From Syncephalis plumigaleata (taxonomy: Eukaryota > Zoopagomycota > Zoopagomycetes > Zoopagales > Piptocephalidaceae): a stretch of 64,000 bases of DNA. Below are positions 10,770-24,257 of this stretch, one piece after another. Position 1 is the stretch's first letter. Every line of letters begins with the position of its first letter. The stretch lies in contig JAIXMF010000003.1 of assembly GCA_025201365.1 (NCBI GenBank), positions 1,426,001-1,490,000 of the forward strand, read 5' to 3'. The position numbers and the translations under genes are program-made. The notes beneath the pieces are model-generated. The model was not told the origin of the DNA. It was given only the letters and a program-made list of their open reading frames with translations, and did not search any database.

Positions 10770-12114
10770 TTAAGCAGTTGATCCTCGACGATAATACTCG
10801 ACGAACTATGATCAAGTATGTTAACATTAATATACATTAGATTCATGATATCCATTCAAAACAACAATTTACCTCATCAATAAGTGGTGGCCATGCATCT
10901 ATACATTGAGATAAGTAAAGAAACAAACAATCTATATTAATCATAGTAGTTACTTACCATTCATATCGTAGTTGGATAGATCCTCATTGATACCATTGAT
11001 AAATTCAAGCAACTATTATAACATTTACTATTATTACTAACACTGCTACAACTATAGTTCTATAGACACCGTTTATCTTACCATATTCCATGTATCCTTT
11101 GGAATAGCTCTACCGTGTTCCTCTTGCAAGAACTTAAACCATAGATTGAGTTTATCAAATCTACCCGTCAGTAATAGTTCCCATAGTGGTAGTGCCATCT
11201 CCAATGCTTAATCAATGCTAGTTGGTTAATCATCTCATTTGCGATAGGATTCATTGTAGTCGAGTGTACTTACGTAACACGCGTTGAGATGGTGCCAAAG
11301 CAAATACGAATGTGTACTCGTAGATCTTCTTAAAACTAGTAGAATTCTCGAGTTCTCTTCTGAGTTGCGGTAAGGCATCTTTCATCTTGTCTATTGAATC
11401 ACATCTAATAGGATCATTGAAGTAGATAGATCAATCGCTAGTATACGTATGCATAGAGTTACTTACCCTAGTTCACGCCAACCATTAATGAACTCCTGAC
11501 GAGGGAATTCGCACATCTTTGCCTTCAAGTGAGTAGCAATCACTAACATGAGAACATCATCGGGTTTCACGTTCAGATCGGCACAGTATCGTTCTGTGCC
11601 TTCTACGAGGATCTTATTTGGTTCATCAGCATCTATGAACAATAATGATGAGACATGATCAATATATTATTATTCACTCGTTTATCTATCTAGTTAGCTA
11701 GTTAGCTATCTACCTTTATACTGGTCAAATACTTGTTGTAATCGAGATTCAACAAAGTTACCAGAAGACGTTCTAGCACTGGCTGTTACTCCCTGTTGAC
11801 TATGCTGAGAAAAGTAGTTCTCGGCAGCTGCATCCAGATTCCAATTACTTGCTTTTAGTAAATTAGTAGCTACGGATTCACTATATTATCAAGTATGATC
11901 AGTCCAGGAGGTATGAGTATATTGTTTACAATAGCCTATACTAGTGAATATATGATGTATATCTGTATACACGTACACAAGCGTGTTTGTCTACTCACCT
12001 GCACGATGTAAACGACATCAATTGCCGTATCTTCTCCTTTTGTATCTTGTTCTTTCCAAACTAAATCAAAATGATCAGATAGATTACGATAACGCTTTAT
12101 TCAAGTCATACCAT
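10770..12114 (-). CDS. DCN1: Defective-in-cullin-neddylation protein 1 (Dcn1)
   Basis: Nine exons (12112-12114, 11999-12060, 11714-11880, 11467-11632, 11274-11404, 11082-11206, 10958-11012, 10873-10898, 10770-10805) give 256 residues, all phases agreeing. Dcn1 is a co-E3 that promotes attachment of Nedd8/Rub1 to cullins. The N-terminal UBA-like domain reads KIRQLMSFTSCSESVATNLL then NWNLDAAAENYFSQ. The C-terminal cullin-binding (PONY) domain includes LPLWELLLTGRFDKL, FLQEEHGRAIPKDTWN, EDLSNYD and the family ending AWPPLIDEFVEYY. The proposed first coding exon is just the ATG followed by a GTATGA donor. It is the least certain part, but it restores the usual MFGKNK start. The gene is convergent with the RRM gene. 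Confidence 0.92.
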
Positions 12115-12400
12115 CTTAGTGGAATAGGTATTGATGATAATAGTGTCACTGTAATAAACGATAAAGAAACAAGTAGACGCGATAAGTAAATAGTAGTAAT
12201 AGTAATAAACGAGTAGAACACGTATGTATACGCGTACCTATACACACACACTCGTACATAAACACACGCACACACAGACACAAAGGAATAGTAAGAGATA
12301 TGCCACTAACAGATGCACTTCTGCTATGAATATGATTGGAAGCAAGAGGAGAGTAACGAGTTGAATAGAAAGTGCAAAAGGATAGAACAATCATGTGACG

Positions 12401-12641
12401 TACAGGCTATTTCCATCCAATTTGCGCAGTTAGCCTTCTGTCTTTACGAATAAATGATAGTTAACACTATTGTAGTATATGATATCGCGATCATTAACAT
12501 CTCCCTCAACTGCTAGGGCCATGACAACTACTCAATAATAATAGCAATGCGATGATGGTGCTAACAATTGTCCAACTCTTTTTATTATTAAACTGCAAAT
12601 GTTAAAGGATAAATGCGCTAATTGGATGGAAAAACACTGTA
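12401..12641 (+). mobile_element. MITE copy A, Tc1/mariner-type ends
   Basis: A 237-bp element (12403-12639) flanked by TA on each side. It starts CAGGCTATTTCCATCCAATT and ends with the complement of CAGTGTTTTTCCATCCAATT. Both ends match the Fanzor-bearing transposon at 27,961-32,152. The middle has a core (CTGCTAGGGCCATGACAAC region) shared with copies B and D but not with the Fanzor element. It holds no coding capacity, so it would depend on enzymes supplied in trans. It lies in the shared promoter region between divergent DCN1 and the UVRAG-like gene. Confidence 0.88.
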
Positions 12642-12756
12642 ATAATAAAATATTAATAGACTTTATTAAATTGTGAGTGCAATCATCCTATCTACTACAA
12701 CTAGTGCTTTTGTCGTTTCTGTTATATATTATTCCATATATCTTTCTTACAATTCC

Positions 12757-15287
12757 ATGAAGGTAAACTCATCCAGTAGTTAACAATAACAAGAAGCGAA
12801 TACTAATGAATAGGAGTGTATGTGTATGTATATTGACTGCGCTAATAGCTCTGTACCAATAATCTACTATCAATATCTGTTCGTGGACTGGAACGGTCTA
12901 TTGGTGGTCATCTACCGTTGAAGGAAAACTCTTCAGGCAAGTCAGTTAATATTAAACTAGACAACGATTAGTAAAGCGGGGCCTATCTATTAACTGAACG
13001 GACACAACTTCATAATGACTGATATGTATATATGTATATCCGTATGTATATAGACAAACTTTTTGACCGTTCTAGTCATACAACACAACAGTTGAATGCA
13101 AATAGTATTCCAGATACAGTATGCTCATTACATGCTACATCTAATGGTTTGTATATCTATCTATCTATCTATTATCTATTATCCCAATAATCAATACTAG
13201 GTTACTAATCATCGCTCATATAGCATCGCCATTCTTTGTTAGTGATGTTATTTCAGCATCTCTAGTAAGTTGTTGTTGTAGTAGTACTAATCAATAGTTC
13301 ACTAGTATATCCTTGACAACCACTATTATTAACCAACATTAATAGAATCCGATGTTTCCTGTACAAATCAATTGTGAAAAAGTGGATTCTGCAGTATCAC
13401 CGCAGGAGCGTATTAGTGTTTGTCATCATTATCATATCCTTGATCGTGTATGAGTATACTCATTAGTAATATTGATTATTCCTTAACAGAGGAACACAAA
13501 TGATAGTGCGTATTTGGCAGGTAGATTCACTTGATAAATCTGTAAATCTACTACTTGAATGGGATGTTGATCTACGAGGAATGCAATCCATGGGTAGTCA
13601 AGTAAGTGAATAATACAATGAATGAATACGATATGATACGACTAATTATACTAGTTGAGCTATCTAGATAAAGATCTAGACAAGGAAACCATATTATTTG
13701 AATTCAAAGATGGCTACTATACATCACCGGATATTCTAGATGCCATTGTTAGTATAAGAGGATGTCATTATGAATGGAGTGACTAATCTATAGTAAATCT
13801 TATATTATAGACAATGCCACCTAAATTGAATGAACCTATTACGGTAATTACTACTACTACTACTACTCTTACTAGTAATATTGTAATTAACATTTGTAAT
13901 GATTGTCTAATATCAATAGCTCTATAATACTTACGACTTTCGTCAAGTGATAAAGTTAGTTACATTATTGATTCATTCTATGTATACACAATTACTAATT
14001 ACTATTTACTTGTAGACTAGTAGAAATGCATCGTAAAGTGATTGAACTATACAAGGGAACTCAATTATTGACTCAACAAATAGCCGATCATATTAAGCGT
14101 AATGAAGCATTAATGCGTATGGTAAGTTGTGATACACAAATGAACTATACAAGTAATTGATATTGTCATTCAACTGATACTTGTAATCAATTCATTAGAA
14201 ACGAACAATAGGAGAAAGGAGGAATAATATTAACAAGTTGAAAGAACAATTACTAGCGTGTAACATGCAAATAATATCAGGTATGTATTCTATAATGCAT
14301 ATGATTCAAGAGGTGATTATTAACAGTTGTTTTCTTATAGAGAGAATGCGACTAGATAACTTTCAAGAGCGTATTAATATAAAACGCGGTATAGTTAAGG
14401 AGCATTGTAAACGATTGCATGATGCAGTTCTAGCCACTGAGACATTAGAGCAAGAACTGAATACAACACGGTAAGTGATGATTTATCTTGGATAGATAGC
14501 TATTATTGTAACCCTACTATTATTACTGATATCATACTTAGTGAATTACTATACTCGATGAATGAACAAGTGGACAAGGTACAACAGGAGCGAATTACTT
14601 CACTGGCCGATCTTTATCCCATAAGCCATGTAAGTGGTGATATAGCATGCCATCAATAGAATATTCTATTCATTGTATGATATACTTGTTAGGCGAATAC
14701 CATTAACAATGCATACACCATACGTGATATTCACTTGCCTAGTGCAGATCATAAAGGTACATGACAATAGTAATGATGATGTATAATGTATTATTGAATA
14801 CTAACTTGTATACACACACATGTAGGCTTCCATTCCGAGGATGTAGCCACTGCATTAGGATATACGTGTCATCTAGTTGAAATGATATCCTACTACTTAC
14901 GAGTACCGCTTATTTATCCAATGATAGCCATGTCATCACGCGCTTATATCATTAATCCATTGGCACCTGATGTTGATCAAGCCATGTAAGAAGTCACATA
15001 TGCGTGGATATGCACATTTATTATATGAATTAACACAACGATATGATCCTATGTGTAGATATCCACTTTATGGTAAAGGACAAGATGCAGCCCGACTAAA
15101 GTATGGTGTATTTCTACTTAACATGAATATTCAACAGGTAATTAATTATTGCCAAGTGTATATGATACATATACTAACAAGTAATCATGTATAGCTTATG
15201 ACATCGCAACATTTGAATGCTAAACGTCCCCGTGATACATTACTTAATATACTTACACTATTATGGAAGACATCGGGTGAATACTAG
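12757..15287 (+). CDS. UVRAG: UVRAG/Vps38-like subunit of the class III PI3-kinase complex
   Basis: Seventeen exons (12757-12762, 12849-12936, 13054-13146, 13224-13264, 13346-13445, 13492-13601, 13655-13747, 13811-13843, 13920-13954, 14016-14121, 14199-14280, 14341-14470, 14542-14629, 14693-14756, 14826-14985, 15059-15137, 15195-15287) give 466 residues with every phase consistent. The family bridges Vps34-Vps15-Beclin in endosomal sorting and autophagy. Visible parts: NLLSISVRGLE near the start, a C2-like beta segment, a long coiled coil (residues about 200-330), and the diagnostic C-terminal block EDVATALGYTCHLVEMISYY, RVPLIYPMIAMSSRAYI, YPLYGKGQDAARLKYGVFLL and NMNIQQLM. The second intron uses a GCAAGT donor. 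The two-codon first exon is tentative. Order-preserving splicing removes an apparent frameshift at 14986-15058. Confidence 0.85.
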
Positions 15288-15446
15288 AGAGAAAGAGAAA
15301 GAGAAAGAGAAAGGAATAGGGGAATGTGCGACCATTCTGTTGTATAATAAATGTGTGTGTTAATCATTCTAGTTAATGGAGGTAAAAAGTGAACATAACA
15401 AAAATTTCTATTTCTTTTTTTCCAATATACACTCATATTTTACACT

Positions 15447-17633
15447 ATGTGGAATTCAAGAGACGATGACGACGACGAATATGCAGAGGATTACTATCTC
15501 AAAGAAGAGGATGACTACGATGACTCGTTAGATGAGTGAGTATTATCATACTAATACAATAGTGTTATTGAATACTTATACACCTAATAATTATAGTAAT
15601 GGACTAGCGATAAAGGAGGAGAACGACGATGACAATGATAGTGAGGCAGAAACAGCACTATTAAGTCATGTACATTATGCTCCCCTTAAAATTATTGCTG
15701 CTGCCATTGAAGCATCGGTGAATACAAGTGAAGTAACTAGTACAAGTGTATCTACTGGCGTAAAGAGAGAAGAGCAACCACTATTACATAATGATGTAGC
15801 AACATCACTAGATATGAATGATGACACAAAAGTGAAATCAGATGAAGATATTGTTAGTGAGAAATCAGAAGATAGTGATGAGGATACGAAATACACGATA
15901 GCTACACCAACAACGATTAAGAAAGAAGAAAGTGATGATGATGATGATTCACGATATAGTATGACAACATCCTCGACTACACGAAAGATCAATGCAACAA
16001 ATTATCTAGACAAGATAAAAGTTGAAAAGAAAGAGAGCGACATCATGGATAATAAGAGTGACAGTGATAGTGATAGTGATAATGAGGATAATCATGAAAC
16101 GACATTAACTACGAATATATCTACACCTACAACGAATGAAGACAACATTACTGAATCATCAGACTATGCAAGTATGACTGTTGCATTGCCACCGATGAAT
16201 GAGGCAACTTCATTATTACAAGTAACACATCTTGTTCAAACTCAAGTTGATTCTAATGAAAGTGAGGATATGGAACAAAATAGCAATTTCGATCATTTAA
16301 ACGATAAAGCATTCTCGGTTAGTATTCGTAAATAATGAAGGTACTATTATTAATAATATAGGTGATTAGGTAATACCGCGCTACTTTCAAGAAAAAGGAC
16401 AAGAGACGCGTACCTGTCAAGTATGTAATAAAGTGGGACATTTACGACGTGATTGTCCTCAAAATAAGGTAAATATGATAGCATACGTATTCATCATATT
16501 AATAATTACTCATGTATTCTGTTCTATTGATTGTAGCCACAATGTTCAATATGTGGTGAATATGATCATTTAGCGCGTGAATGTAAATTCAATGGTGTTG
16601 TATGCTTTCGATGTAATGAACCAGGACATGTGTCCAGGGTAATGTTTATTTATTTATTATTATTGTATATGTATTAATATTAGTATATATATATATATAT
16701 GTATGTTTATTAGGATTGTCGAGCATCAATGGAACAGATAAGACGTCGTTGTGAACGATGTGGTTCAAGTAATCATAAGACAACGGTAAGTGAACCTACA
16801 TTTGTTTATTCATTCATTCATTCATTTATTAATAATGTTTTTGCTTATTCTAATAGACGTGTCCAACATTTTGGCGTTCTTATAAATATGTAAAAGTAAA
16901 TTCATCATCTACTAAGGTAAGTTATTAATATCATTGTAATAATAATAATAACTTATATATTAACATATATATAGATGCCTAAAATAATCTATTGCTATAA
17001 TTGTGGTGATCAAGGTCATTTCGGTGATGTAAGTCATTATTACAATCAATGATTAGCTAGTATTACTCACTCATTAATCAAATGAATAGAATTGTGATCT
17101 ACCACGTCCTCGTCGAACACGCGTGGAATCATCCGCGTTCAACTATCATTTGCCATCACCTGATCATAAGCGAGCTCGTACAGATACACATCGACGAGCT
17201 TACTCGTCTAAATCATCATCATCGAATACACCAGCTGCATCTAGATCATCTCGTCGATATGGTGTATCATCTACTACTACACATCATCAACAACAACATC
17301 AACATCATCATCATCATCATCATATACCATCAAGTAATAATGATCGAATGGGTGGCTATATCGGTGGTAGTGCTAATCGACGTGCTATGGCATTTAATAA
17401 TCCTGTACCCCCGCCATGGCATCCTGCTTCTCGATTGAATCCACATAGTTACGCCGCTAATCCTAATGTAAGTTATAAGGGATACTGACTATATCATATA
17501 ACTCACTCATAATGTATTTATATGATAGTGGGCATTACATCAACAACAACAGCAGCAGCAGCAACAACAATATCAACAGTATCAACAATACCAACGATCA
17601 TATCAAAATGATAGAAATAATTATTATCGATAA
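15447..17633 (+). CDS. AIR1: Five-zinc-knuckle protein, Air1/Air2-like (TRAMP complex)
   Basis: Nine exons (15447-15535, 15597-16317, 16370-16468, 16537-16638, 16714-16785, 16857-16916, 16975-17028, 17090-17467, 17529-17633) encode 559 residues. Five CCHC knuckles lie in order: CQVCNKVGHLRRDC, CSICGEYDHLAREC, CFRCNEPGHVSRDC, CERCGSSNHKTTTC and CYNCGDQGHFGDNC. The linker PKIIYCYNCGDQGHFG is the Air1/Air2/ZCCHC7 hallmark. These proteins bind RNA and the poly(A) polymerase in the TRAMP complex for nuclear RNA surveillance. The N-terminal 300 residues are acidic and Ser/Thr-rich, and the C-terminus is Arg/Ser-rich then Gln-rich. Retaining the last intron would end the protein at SYKGY instead of the poly-Gln tail. 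The start ATG is the first in an acidic exon and agrees in phase. Confidence 0.87.
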
Positions 17634-17977
17634 TAAAATGGATAAGGTAGATTTATTATTTATAATGAATCTATTACTAGTAGTAGTAGTACAAATCACA
17701 TACCATTCATTCATTCATTCATTCAACATCATAGATTACATTGTCTATCTCATAGTTACTCGATTATTCAATTATAGTCCATTTTGCAAAGGATGTCTGT
17801 TTATATTATAGGCAACAACAAAAAAGAGAAAAGAAAAGAAAAAGAGAACGCTAGAGGAGTATATAGCCACAAATGCTAATAACAATAAAAATACTTGAGA
17901 AAAATAACAACAGATATACACTAATGTATAGGGAAAGTATTATAGCAAAGGTTAACTACTACTAGTAGTAGTAGTAG
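17634..17977. other. Convergent 3' flanks
   Basis: AT-rich sequence between two convergent genes, with ATTC repeats near 17707-17730 and a near-palindromic CTA/TAG run at 17954-17977. No coding signal. Confidence 0.55.
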
Positions 17978-20900
17978 TTAATGTACCATATCTGGATTGA
18001 TAAAGGCTATATTGGAAATAATAGATGAATTAGTTAATTTAGTATCAATTACAGTCATCTCAGTACTTACTATTGAACATCTCGGCAATCTGCTCACCCA
18101 TATCAAGTGTCCAAATATCATCATGATTAGCTGTCTTGTTATCAATTGTCTTCATTGATTCAAATGGTTCTTTCTTGTTTATAAACGATGTATCTATACT
18201 TGTATTTGATGACACATTGCTTGATGCAATTGTTGTCGTAGTTGCACTCGTTGCAGACACACTTGATATCCATGGATCGGAACATGTCATCATGGAGGTT
18301 GGTGATGTGGCTGTTATACTCGTATCCGTACTGGTCATGGCAAGTGGTACTAGACATTGTGTGCTTGCTAATATGGCTAATGGATCTTTCTCATTGTCTA
18401 GCCAATTTAGTAATTCCACTTGACTTGATGGATCAGACCATTCATCAGATGTATCGGTCGTTGTGGGCCATGTATCATCACTGCCTGGACTCTTTACATT
18501 ATGGAATTGATCTGACGATGATGACAATAAAGGATCATGCTTCAAGTGAAGTGCCAGTGGTGACAGTGTATGTGCATCAATAGTGGGACTAATGTTACTT
18601 GAATCGATATATGGTACATGACCGTGATGTTGATGCAATGAATACAAGTTGTCGTGTTCATGATCATCTTCACTGTCGTCACCTTCATAGAAGATGGCTG
18701 CTTCATCATCGGAGATACTATCGGTAAATGATGTATTTGTATCACTTGCTATCTCATCGTCATCATAGTCGTTTACCGGTGTATCTTCTTCATTGTATAT
18801 AAGACGTGTCTCCTCTATGGTAGATAGCCAGGACACTTTCTTTGAATGAGCCATCATCTGGCTAAGCTGAGAATGGCATCTATTGCCGGTGGACGTGTGA
18901 TAGTTGATCTTTGATAATCTATCATTGTATATGGAGTGTGCCATGTCAGAAGAGGTAAATGATAATGACTGAGGAGGAGGAGGAGGTAAAGGAACATGAT
19001 GAGTCGATGATAAACCATGGTTTTTTACGACGCGATGTAACTCTTTCAAATGCTTCTCGTATTCCCTGACTCGCTTCTTTGTCGGGCGAGATGCGTCGTG
19101 TAATGCGGTTATTTGCTTTTCTGTCAAAGAGATCTCACATAAAGGACAAGTGTATTGTGTGGGGTATGATCGGCCTAGTCCCCATATACAGTCGATATGC
19201 GCGTACATTTGACATTTCGGACATCGTATAGCCTCGGTCTTGTGCTGTAGCATGGGTTGCTTCAAATGACAGGCGGTTGTATCCGTCCCACGAATCATAC
19301 AAGGACAACGGAATTGATCGTTCCTTAGATTGGCCATTTTGATATCTACCGCCTATACGTACATGTATTATACATCTATTCATTTACTACTTATTGTTAT
19401 TATGATACTTACCAATGCTTTAACCTCACAATGCCTCCAGTGTATTGTACAGCCCTGAGTCCCCTTACAACTCTTACGACAATACCGACACAGTATAATA
19501 TCTAATTGATGGCAAGAGTGTTAATTGAATACACAATCATTACATGTATAATTAATAATTACTACTTACTAGGTGTATGTGAAATGGACGGGATCAGTCG
19601 AGGTAAAGGCTTTCTGTTGGTGTACTGTCCATTGATGTCAGCAGTCATGCTCGGTGCTACCATTGTTCGTGCATCGTGTAACTTTGGCAGTAATGGCGGT
19701 GGTAGTGCAGGTAATGAACGCGATTTATTCTTGCCATTAGATCGGTTGGCCAGATCGAATTCGGAAGCACCGGTTACTAATACGGCACGTACACGCGTTG
19801 CTTGGCACATCTTCCTACTCGGTGTAGAACGGATGGCTACATAAGGCTTAGCGGTCGTATTACGCGATTTGATCGAATGATCTCGTTGAGGAATGGATAC
19901 CACCGGTGTATATGACATATTAGCATGGTCATACCTTTCGGTAGTATTCATTGTGGATGACTTTGACGGTGAGCGTAAATTGTCTAGGTCGTGCCTATTA
20001 GGTTTCTTGACATTGCTACTCGACACTGATGATCCTACTTTTGATATGTTCATGTTCTATAATAGAGACAAGTTAATACTGTAATGTTATAATATATTGT
20101 AACTATAACTTACCAGCAATGTGTTTTGACGCTTTAATGGTAGTTTAGTACGTGCCGGGGATGGTGTATGGGGTGTATGAGGTGTATGTATCGATGATGC
20201 CATACGTCTATTTGTGATATTGCTCGTTTCCGTATCAGTATCTGTGGCATCACTATCCCATAACGTGGACGGATCAATGGCTGAAGATCGGGGAATGTTG
20301 GCGCGCTTTCTTTTACTACTACTATTACTATTGCTATTACCGCTAAACTGACTCGATTGTTCCAATGGTCGCTTCTTACTAACAACTAATACTCCCGACA
20401 ATTTGGTTGGTGTTGTATGTTGCAACTCTTTAATTGCCGTTGATATTAGGATGGGACCATTAGCGATGAACTCACCAACAAGTGGCCCACCAATCACGGG
20501 AAAATGCTCTGTACTCGCGTTGATACCCAAGTAGATATGATTGGCAGGTTGACTGGTGAATGGCGTGCATTGTCGCTGATTATCGATGCGGGATGGCGTG
20601 TTAGTAGATCGACGATCAGACGATGGCGATGAAGAAGGCGGATCCAATGATGATGACGGAGTTAGAAGGGGCGGTTTCTTTTTAGTGGTCCGCCTCTTTG
20701 TCGAGGATATCGGCGATGACATTGGCGAGGCAATCCGAGCATTACTATTGTTGTCCTTGGGTGGCGTTTGCATCAATGGTTGTCGATAGGCACTACTTGT
20801 GCTAGCAGGCAACAAAGCAGTAGAGATAATGTTTTCTTTATTGCTATTGCCTAGAGGAGCCCGCTGACTAGCATTGGCTTTCTGTAGTATGCTATACACG

Positions 20901-21084
20901 TGCCATAAGAAAACAAAATACAGGCGATACAATAATGGTGTACTTACTTTTGCATATTGACTTTTAGTCGTTTAGCCAGTGCTGCAATATGTGCCCGACT
21001 ATATCCATTGTGAGTAGTAGTAGTAGTAGTTGTAGTTGTAGCGGTGGTAGTGGAATTATGAATGGGGGCAGGTACTTGCTCCAT
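17978..21084 (-). CDS. Large nuclear-type protein with C-terminal PHD-like zinc fingers
   Basis: Six minus-strand exons (20948-21084, 20114-20891, 19570-20056, 19413-19501, 18071-19352, 17978-18006) give about 933 residues with consistent phases. The N-terminus has an Ala/Lys helix (HIAALAKRLKVNMQ) followed by QRAPLGNSNKEN, which looks like a KEN box. A long Ser/Thr/Pro-rich region follows with many S/T-P sites. From about residue 468 comes a Cys-rich region: CRYCRKSCKGTQGC, HWRHC, FRCPCM, then RCPKCQMYAHIDCIWG and TCPLC, a PHD-like C-x-C...C-x2-C...H-x2-C...C-x2-C pattern. The remaining C-terminus is acidic and Ser-rich. The last exon is optional: without splicing the protein ends five codons after the same donor. 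I do not recognise a named orthologue. Confidence 0.7.
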
Positions 21085-22378
21085 TGTAAAAATACGCGAA
21101 TTAACGCATAAACCGTAATAGCATATAAAATAAAACCGTAGCAAAAGAATATAAACAGGAATAACCGCTTTTTAGTGCGGTAACAAGGATTCAAATAGTG
21201 TAACAGTACACTGTGAAAGAAAGAAAGATAGCAGTGCTAATAGTATAATAGTCGACAGAACAAATGTAAGTCGTGTAATGAGAGAAAAAAGTTAGAAGTG
21301 AGGGAGTGAGCTAGGATAGGATAGGAGAGAAGGCAAAGCAGTAAAAAAAGGAGTAACGACAACAAGCATACAACCGCAAGAAAAAAAGGAGTAGATAAAT
21401 AGTTAGTATGATTGGATAGAGCACTCGGAATATACGCTACGTATTACGCCGTTATGAAAAGATAGCATACATACACATACATAAACGCATACACACACGC
21501 ATATACGCATACAAGCACACGTATTTTGGAGGAGTGAGAAAGAACAGACACAATAAACTAGACGGGTGTGTAGTTAGGTATGAGTGAGTAGAAATACGAG
21601 CAAGAAATACCAAAGGCACACGACAATAAGGGAATAGAGGTGGTGTGCGTCTTATGACCTGCTAGTACCACAGTTATATAAAGGGTAGTACCCCAGCACG
21701 GAAAGTGTAACGAAAGCACGCATAATCTGGACTAGAAAGCAAGTCTATTCGTAACTCCGTTATCGTATGATAGATATATATACATATACACATGTACATA
21801 CACGAATACACGAATACATACGAGCAATGAGAGTGTCTATGTTTAATTACATTTAATAAAATTGATCAAGTAAACGATAGTATAGCAGTGTATATTGTAT
21901 ATTGTATACTGTATGACGACTACAATTTCATCCTCTAAAACAATGACGTGCATTTATGAGTCTGTATCCTTCAAGATTACACAACAATATTGTTCCTAGC
22001 CAGATGCTGTACTAGTGAGACAGAAATGATCATACGCCATTAATGGTGCGTGTATGTGTACGTACATGCTAGCAGCTTTATAGTCTGAATCATTAGTTTA
22101 TCACATATATACATCGTATACATCATCTACTATATGCTGCAATAGATACGAGTATCATCATGAACAAGCGGTGTTTACCGTCATAATAGAATATGTCTGT
22201 TTACAGGTGGATCAATCTAATTGGATTAACATAGGGTGGTACAATTCTCCGCAAATAGATAATCAAGACTAGAAAGAGAAAGAAAGAAAGAAGGAAAGAG
22301 ATGAATAACCAGTTGTCCACAATTGACGAATATCATCGAGCATTATTGGATTGTTTATTATTATATATGCGCATGATT
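21085..22378. other. Intergenic region, purine-rich leader and CA/TA repeats
   Basis: Contains the upstream region of the PHD-like gene (GA-rich stretches at 21210-21410, CA/TA-rich repeats at 21465-21515 and 21775-21820) and the 3' flank of QNG1. No supported gene. Confidence 0.5.
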
Positions 22379-23995
22379 CTAATAAAATATAGAGCGTGTA
22401 CGATGTACAGGAATATCCTCGAGTGCTCTTGCATTATCTTTTGCAAAATCCCATAGATAGAAGTCAAGTAGAATAGCATTGATGATAGGAGATGAAGAAT
22501 GTGCATGCTGATCATCAGATCTAGTAGATGATGATAAAGAAGAGGAAGATGACGATGCACTAGCAAGATCCCGTTTAGCAAGCATACACTGACGCAATTG
22601 TTCCACGGCCCAGATACTATTGCCACGAATCTCAACTTCCATTCGACTGCCATAGTCGAGGGGTCGATTTGCCTCTAAATGATCCTGTAACTCGGTCGAA
22701 TACCGTAACAATCCCAGATAAGCGAGTGACTGTGGCACACTAGATACACGATGTTAAGCTGTGATGATATCGATTGGAATGCTTCATACACTATAGCAAA
22801 CACTTACCGATAGTCTGCAAACATTGTAATATAGTCGATATCCACAAATTCACCAATACCATTCCCATCGAAACAAGCCCTATATGTCAAATTCGATCAG
22901 CAGTCTATACTAAATAGTATAACTTGCTGCATTAATAGCAATAGTCTTACCATATATCAGCAATAAGAATCTGTGCTCGCTTGTAGAATTGCACTAAATA
23001 GATACAAGTATTAGAAATGAATGATAATACAAATATAAGATAATTGCTCATATTACCTGATCTTCCACGAAATTGACATTCATCACGGAATACGGTAAAA
23101 TCTTGAACGATTATGTCTAATAGTTTGGATGCATGTTTATTCGCTGCTTTAACGCAATTGACGAATGATCCATTATATTGCTAATCATGTATATTATTAG
23201 TGTACACAATTGATTGATTGGTTTCGATATTGAACTATCCTACCTTCATTAGTACTTGGCCTGCCTCGCGTAATACACGAACTCTCTCGTGAGGCAATGA
23301 TATCTGTTCTGGTGTATCCGATCGAAATATACTCAATAATTGTGCATCGGTTGCATTTGCATAAAATGAAGGTTGTGTAATGGGTATACCTTCATCTATG
23401 GCTATAGAATGTTATAGTGAGATACTCATTACACACACACATATATATATATATATAGCTTCTACTTACCACGATTGATAGCAGCACAGAGTGCCCAATA
23501 ACCGGTGTATGCTTCACCATTGTATATGACTGTGTATCGATCGGGAGAAAACTCGCCTGCATTACTCCAGAATGAGAAATTGAGTAAATCAATCACGAAT
23601 ATCCTATACAATGTGTGTGGATTATCATCAATCTATCTATTCATCATATAATATAAAGAACAGTCTAGATTACCAGTCGATGGTTATCTCGGTAGGATAA
23701 CTCGGATTCAATGGATGTTGACGCCAATTCTCAGTGGTATAGGATGTTTTCTCCATTTGCAATAGCAACTAGTGTAACTCGTTTAATTATGCCATGCTAA
23801 CAATTATCACTCTACAAGAATACTTACTGTTGTTGCTGCTCTTTCCACAGAATTCATATCTATTGAAACATCTTTACTATGCTTTATAGATAAAATGAAG
23901 AAGATATCGCGTTAATAGGAATGAGCGAGTATCATTACTAAACCACATACTTCTGCAATAAAATGCGCACTCTCTAGCACAGGATTCAGCAACAT
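22379..23995 (-). CDS. QNG1: Queuosine 5'-phosphate N-glycosylase/hydrolase (queuosine salvage)
   Basis: Nine exons (23951-23995, 23828-23881, 23674-23768, 23470-23603, 23244-23401, 23057-23180, 22951-22993, 22808-22879, 22379-22739) encode 361 residues with all phases correct. The family (Q_salvage, formerly DUF2419; human C9orf64) releases the base queuine from queuosine phosphate so it can be inserted into tRNA. Conserved blocks: [83 protein letters not shown], the MEVEIRGNSIWAVE helix, and the ending IPVHRTRSIFY. A Ser-rich insert lies before the last block. The length is typical of the family. Ascomycete yeasts lack this gene, so it helps place the organism. Confidence 0.95.
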
Positions 23996-24257
23996 TGTAA
24001 CAGTTGACCACTTGTACTATTAATCACTCGTTGACTCCTAGTATTAGTATTAGTAGTAATATAGGTTGCTATTAGGATGGCTGCAAGAGTACGAGAGAAC
24101 GAATGGAATAACAATAAAAAAGAAATAAATAAAAATGGCCTTAGTAGATGATGGCTTGTTAATCATCTCATCTCATTTATTTAATTACTCTATTGATATC
24201 ATTGTTTATCTCCTCTCACTCCTTACTCGCTTACTCACTTGCTTTATCTTTAACACC

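Noticed and set aside
14986-15058. Apparent one-base frameshift in the UVRAG-like gene after DVDQA
   Set aside because: A 73-bp GTAAGA...TAG intron fits exactly and joins to YPLYGKGQDAARLKYG in phase, so no frameshift is needed.
16370-17028. CCHC zinc knuckles as a retroelement gag remnant
   Set aside because: Five knuckles with Air1/Air2-type linkers are spread over spliced host exons, with no reverse transcriptase, integrase or terminal repeats nearby.
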